51,557 nt of DNA, taken from positions 1 to 51,557 of the forward strand of contig CAYFSS010000015.1 in assembly GCA_964345975.1 (NCBI GenBank), written 5' to 3'. The notes under the pieces were generated by a model. That model saw only the letters and a program-made list of their open reading frames with translations, made no database searches and had not been told where the DNA came from. Origin of the DNA: CAYFSS01 sp964345975. GTDB lineage: Bacteria > Bacillota > Clostridia > Saccharofermentanales > Fastidiosipilaceae. Every line of letters starts with the position of its first letter. Within the stretch, counting starts at the first letter, position 1. The translations under genes were made by a program, and so were the position numbers. This document shows, piece by piece, positions 49,552 through 51,557 of this stretch.

Positions 49552-49660
49552 TCACTTACATTATTCCGACTTGATTCTTCTTTTACTTTCTTTTGTTCTA
49601 CTTGTTTAATGATCTTCAGAATCTGAGACTGCGTTATCTTTAGCTATTGAAGTCTATGCG

Positions 49661-49677
49661 ATGAGGTAATACCTCAT
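49661..49677. promoter_or_regulatory. 17-bp palindrome upstream of glycosidase genes
   Basis: ATGAGGTA-A-TACCTCAT is a perfect inverted repeat with 8-base arms, 110 bases before the glycosidase fragment, in a 210-base gap behind the GNAT gene. It is a good candidate repressor or AraC-independent operator. Confidence 0.45.
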
Positions 49678-49761
49678 TTGCTGTCTCGTGAAGATTTCAA
49701 GAGACATCAAAAATAGGCTCTGCATCGTTGATGCGCAATTTATGCTCCCACGCCCCTTTCA

Positions 49762-50199
49762 TTATCCTTGGTTATTGGCTAAGAGAAGCACCATATTGTG
49801 ATGAGGAATATTCGCATCCAAGAAGCCCGGTTCATCCGTTAACTCGTAGCCTAGATCTTGATAGAAAGGGATCACCGGATCTTGAGCACTAAGGCGAAGT
49901 TCTCTAACCCCATTCTCCCTTGCCCAATGTTCCACGGCACGCATAATCTCATGTCCTATCCCATGTTTACGGTACTCCGGAAGGACAGCGACACGACCCA
50001 CGATAAATTGTCCCGGCTCACCGCTATAGAATCTGGCGCATGCGATTGGCTCATTCGATTCGAAGGCAACTAAGTGATAGGACGTTTCATCTCGACCGTC
50101 GATCTCTTCGTCGTACGAAACGCCCTGTTCTTCCATGAAAACCTTGCGCCTAATATTCAGTGCCTCATTAGCTTCACCAAAGCGAATCTTGATTCTCAT
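49762..50199 (-). CDS. GNAT family N-acetyltransferase (ElaA/YjcF-like)
   Basis: Acetyl-CoA-dependent N-acetyltransferase, 145 residues. It starts with RRKVFMEEQGVSYDEEIDGRDE, typical of the ElaA-like subgroup, and has the acetyl-CoA motif A region VGRVAVLPEYRKHGIGHEIM, then VIPFYQDLGYEL. GAGGTGAGAT precedes the ATG. Substrate unknown. It lies between two glycosidase genes on the same strand, without an evident link in function. Confidence 0.9.
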   Translation of the reverse strand: MRIKIRFGEANEALNIRRKVFMEEQGVSYDEEIDGRDETSYHLVAFESNEPIACARFYSGEPGQFIVGRVAVLPEYRKHGIGHEIMRAVEHWARENGVRELRLSAQDPVIPFYQDLGYELTDEPGFLDANIPHHNMVLLLANNQG

Positions 50200-50326
50200 A
50201 TCTCACCTCTTCATTCGCTCAGTTTACAAGATTTATCGATCCGGAACATCATGGATCACCTTAAGCAATAGCTTGGTTTCATCTCATTCAGATGCTTGAT
50301 CAAAACGATTCACGCCAAACAAAAGC

Positions 50327-51472
50327 CTAAACCACATACCATCCACTCAAGGCAAGGAAACTAAAGAAGTAGAGCAGATTATCGTAGTAACGGCGATCGC
50401 CTTGACGTAACGGCAACGCAGCAAAATTTGCTTCCCAATGCTTAGAAGCTTCATCGTCACTCAAGATCGCGCAACAAGCTAGAGAAGCTTGAAGACCCAC
50501 GGGATGGAGCGAAGGCTGACCCGTTGGCTCCCCTGCAACCGTAAACTCCAACCAGCGTTCATCCGGATTGCGGTCAAAGAAAAACTCAGCTTGGAGTTTG
50601 GCTATGTCAGATGCCTCTTCCCGCTTACCACAATTGATGGAATCCACTGCGAGATTGATCATGCAACGATAGGCATCCGAGTAGAAATTCGGATGGCCAC
50701 GCGTCGGTTCAGGACGACCGTCATTCAAGGCATACTCCGGATAAAGACCCGTCTCAGGATGAGCATGGTCAAATAAGAAGTCTCGACTTGTCGCCGCAAC
50801 CTTTTGCCAACGCAGCTTATCTCGTTCATTACAATACTCAGCAAAGAGTTCAAAGGCGTGTGGCAACATGTACGAAGGATCGGTAAAATCCAGCCCCGGA
50901 ACAAAGGCAATGAGATCATTGTCCTGAATCATGGGTGGCGCTTCCTCATCACCACGGTGCAACATATCTCGCAAAATCGTTTGAGCCCAGCCTGCATAAT
51001 CTTCATCTCCTCCGGCACTACCCCAGCGCTTGTGCGCCAAGATGAGGGCCAAACAGAAGAAGATTTCTCCATCCGGCGCAGGGCCTTCCGCACGAGGTCT
51101 GCCGTCGAGAGGAACAGACCATGCAAAGTAACCACGGCATGGACCCTCCGTCAGGTACATATGTCTCAAACTCCAGCGCCAGACATTATCGAAGAAAACT
51201 TTATCATCCAAAAGCACCGCCAGAAGCATCCCATACGACTGACCTTCCGTCCGAACATCGTTGTTCCCCGTATCGAAGAAACATGCCTCGTCTTTAGCCG
51301 TTTGCAAGGTGAACCCGTACTCCGGATCATGGAGGAGTGACTCCCATATTTCCTTTATACGCGTGCGGATGTCTTCATCAGACAACTCAACGGTGCTCCA
51401 ACGAGAAATCGGTTCTTGCAGAGGCTTGTAGGTAGCAGACGAGTTGATACCTTGGCAATTTTCCTCAATCAT
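50327..51472 (-). CDS. GH8 exo-oligoxylanase-like glycoside hydrolase (Rex type)
   Basis: A 381-residue GH8 enzyme. The catalytic acid is E76 in NDVRTEGQSYGMLLAV, the aspartate pair region is PAPDGEIFFCLALILAH, and the predicted base is D266 in HPNFYSDAYR. Length, absence of a signal peptide and the TGNNDVRTEGQSYG pattern fit the reducing-end xylose-releasing exo-oligoxylanase (Rex) branch rather than secreted cellulases or chitosanases, so it would trim imported xylo-oligosaccharides in the cytosol. GGAAGG precedes the ATG. The protein appears complete (SLHPVGLQASLACC, ending SGWYVV). Confidence 0.92.
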   Translation of the reverse strand: MIEENCQGINSSATYKPLQEPISRWSTVELSDEDIRTRIKEIWESLLHDPEYGFTLQTAKDEACFFDTGNNDVRTEGQSYGMLLAVLLDDKVFFDNVWRWSLRHMYLTEGPCRGYFAWSVPLDGRPRAEGPAPDGEIFFCLALILAHKRWGSAGGDEDYAGWAQTILRDMLHRGDEEAPPMIQDNDLIAFVPGLDFTDPSYMLPHAFELFAEYCNERDKLRWQKVAATSRDFLFDHAHPETGLYPEYALNDGRPEPTRGHPNFYSDAYRCMINLAVDSINCGKREEASDIAKLQAEFFFDRNPDERWLEFTVAGEPTGQPSLHPVGLQASLACCAILSDDEASKHWEANFAALPLRQGDRRYYDNLLYFFSFLALSGWYVV

Positions 51473-51557
51473 GATGACCTTCCAATCTAAGGATAATTTC
51501 TATAAATACAAATAAAGGCAAAACTAGAGCTCCAGGCTCAACTCGAGCGAGGAGCTC

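Noticed and set aside
51524..51556. Possible C-terminal end of another minus-strand gene at the window edge
   Set aside because: One frame reads SSSLELSLEL then TAG, but 11 codons are too few to support a call.

Overview
The window reads as a fragment of a draft or metagenome-assembled genome from an anaerobic, plant-carbohydrate-fermenting member of the Firmicutes, probably a Clostridia lineage. The evidence is strong AGGAGG-type ribosome binding sites, a trimeric NADH-linked [FeFe] hydrogenase, a giant 2-hydroxyacyl-CoA dehydratase activase-like protein, rubredoxin and a flavodiiron protein, DUF3048/YerB and DUF4364 proteins, and a hisS-aspS operon. Two runs of exactly 100 N (1429-1528 and 48580-48679) are scaffold gaps of unknown true size, and both sit at tandem repeats. 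I saw no rRNA, tRNA, CRISPR array, insertion sequence or prophage.

Layout. 1-1.6 kb: a WlbA-like Gfo/Idh/MocA oxidoreductase running into the first gap. 1.7-3.5 kb: eda-kdgK, the 2-keto-3-deoxygluconate branch of uronate breakdown. 3.6-10.3 kb: a minimal prepilin-peptidase-like gene convergent with the housekeeping operon hisS-aspS-lepB-lepA, in which LepB has a very long acidic N-terminal extension. 10.5-13.7 kb: a sugar ABC importer (binding protein plus two permeases, no ATPase). 13.8-16.3 kb: an NMT1/SsuA-type ABC importer whose permease and ATPase are fused. 16.4-20.4 kb: hydCBA hydrogenase genes. 20.7-25.1 kb: a P-loop protein, mscL, ilvC, a DUF4364 regulator, a short rubredoxin gene on the minus strand and a DUF3048 protein. 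25.2-27.5 kb: a divergent sugar dehydrogenase / isomerase pair. 27.7-30.9 kb: DUF948-like and YtxH proteins and a haem catalase. 31-35.1 kb: ridA, an alkaline phosphatase without a signal peptide, an aromatic-acid-exporter-like protein and a MATE exporter. 35.4-38.8 kb: an acetyltransferase, a genuine FNR-type regulator, a RIC/ScdA iron-sulfur repair protein and a flavodiiron protein. 38.9-43.2 kb: the 1447-residue activase. 43.5-45.2 kb: a 1-Cys peroxiredoxin and an SDR dehydrogenase. 45.3-51.5 kb: an AraC regulator, a GH42 beta-galactosidase, a truncated glycoside hydrolase broken at the second gap, a GNAT enzyme and a GH8 exo-oligoxylanase-like enzyme.

How it works together. Plant oligosaccharides (GH8 xylo-oligomers, GH42 galactosides) and uronate-derived KDG feed central metabolism; the ABC importer supplies sugars; HydABC disposes of NADH/ferredoxin electrons as H2. 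A second theme is oxygen and nitric-oxide defence: an FNR with the four-cysteine arrangement of Escherichia coli FNR is followed by RIC and a flavodiiron protein, with rubredoxin, peroxiredoxin and catalase elsewhere in the window. That cluster is the most coherent candidate system here.

The most unusual sequence-level signals are the 89-bp tandem repeat at the second gap, whose period lets each copy end in ATGA on the next copy's start; the fused permease-ATPase; the lipobox-free exported proteins; a frameshifted gene remnant between ridA and the phosphatase; and several uncatalogued palindromes and direct repeats in promoters. All functional assignments come from reading motifs by eye; no database search was run.
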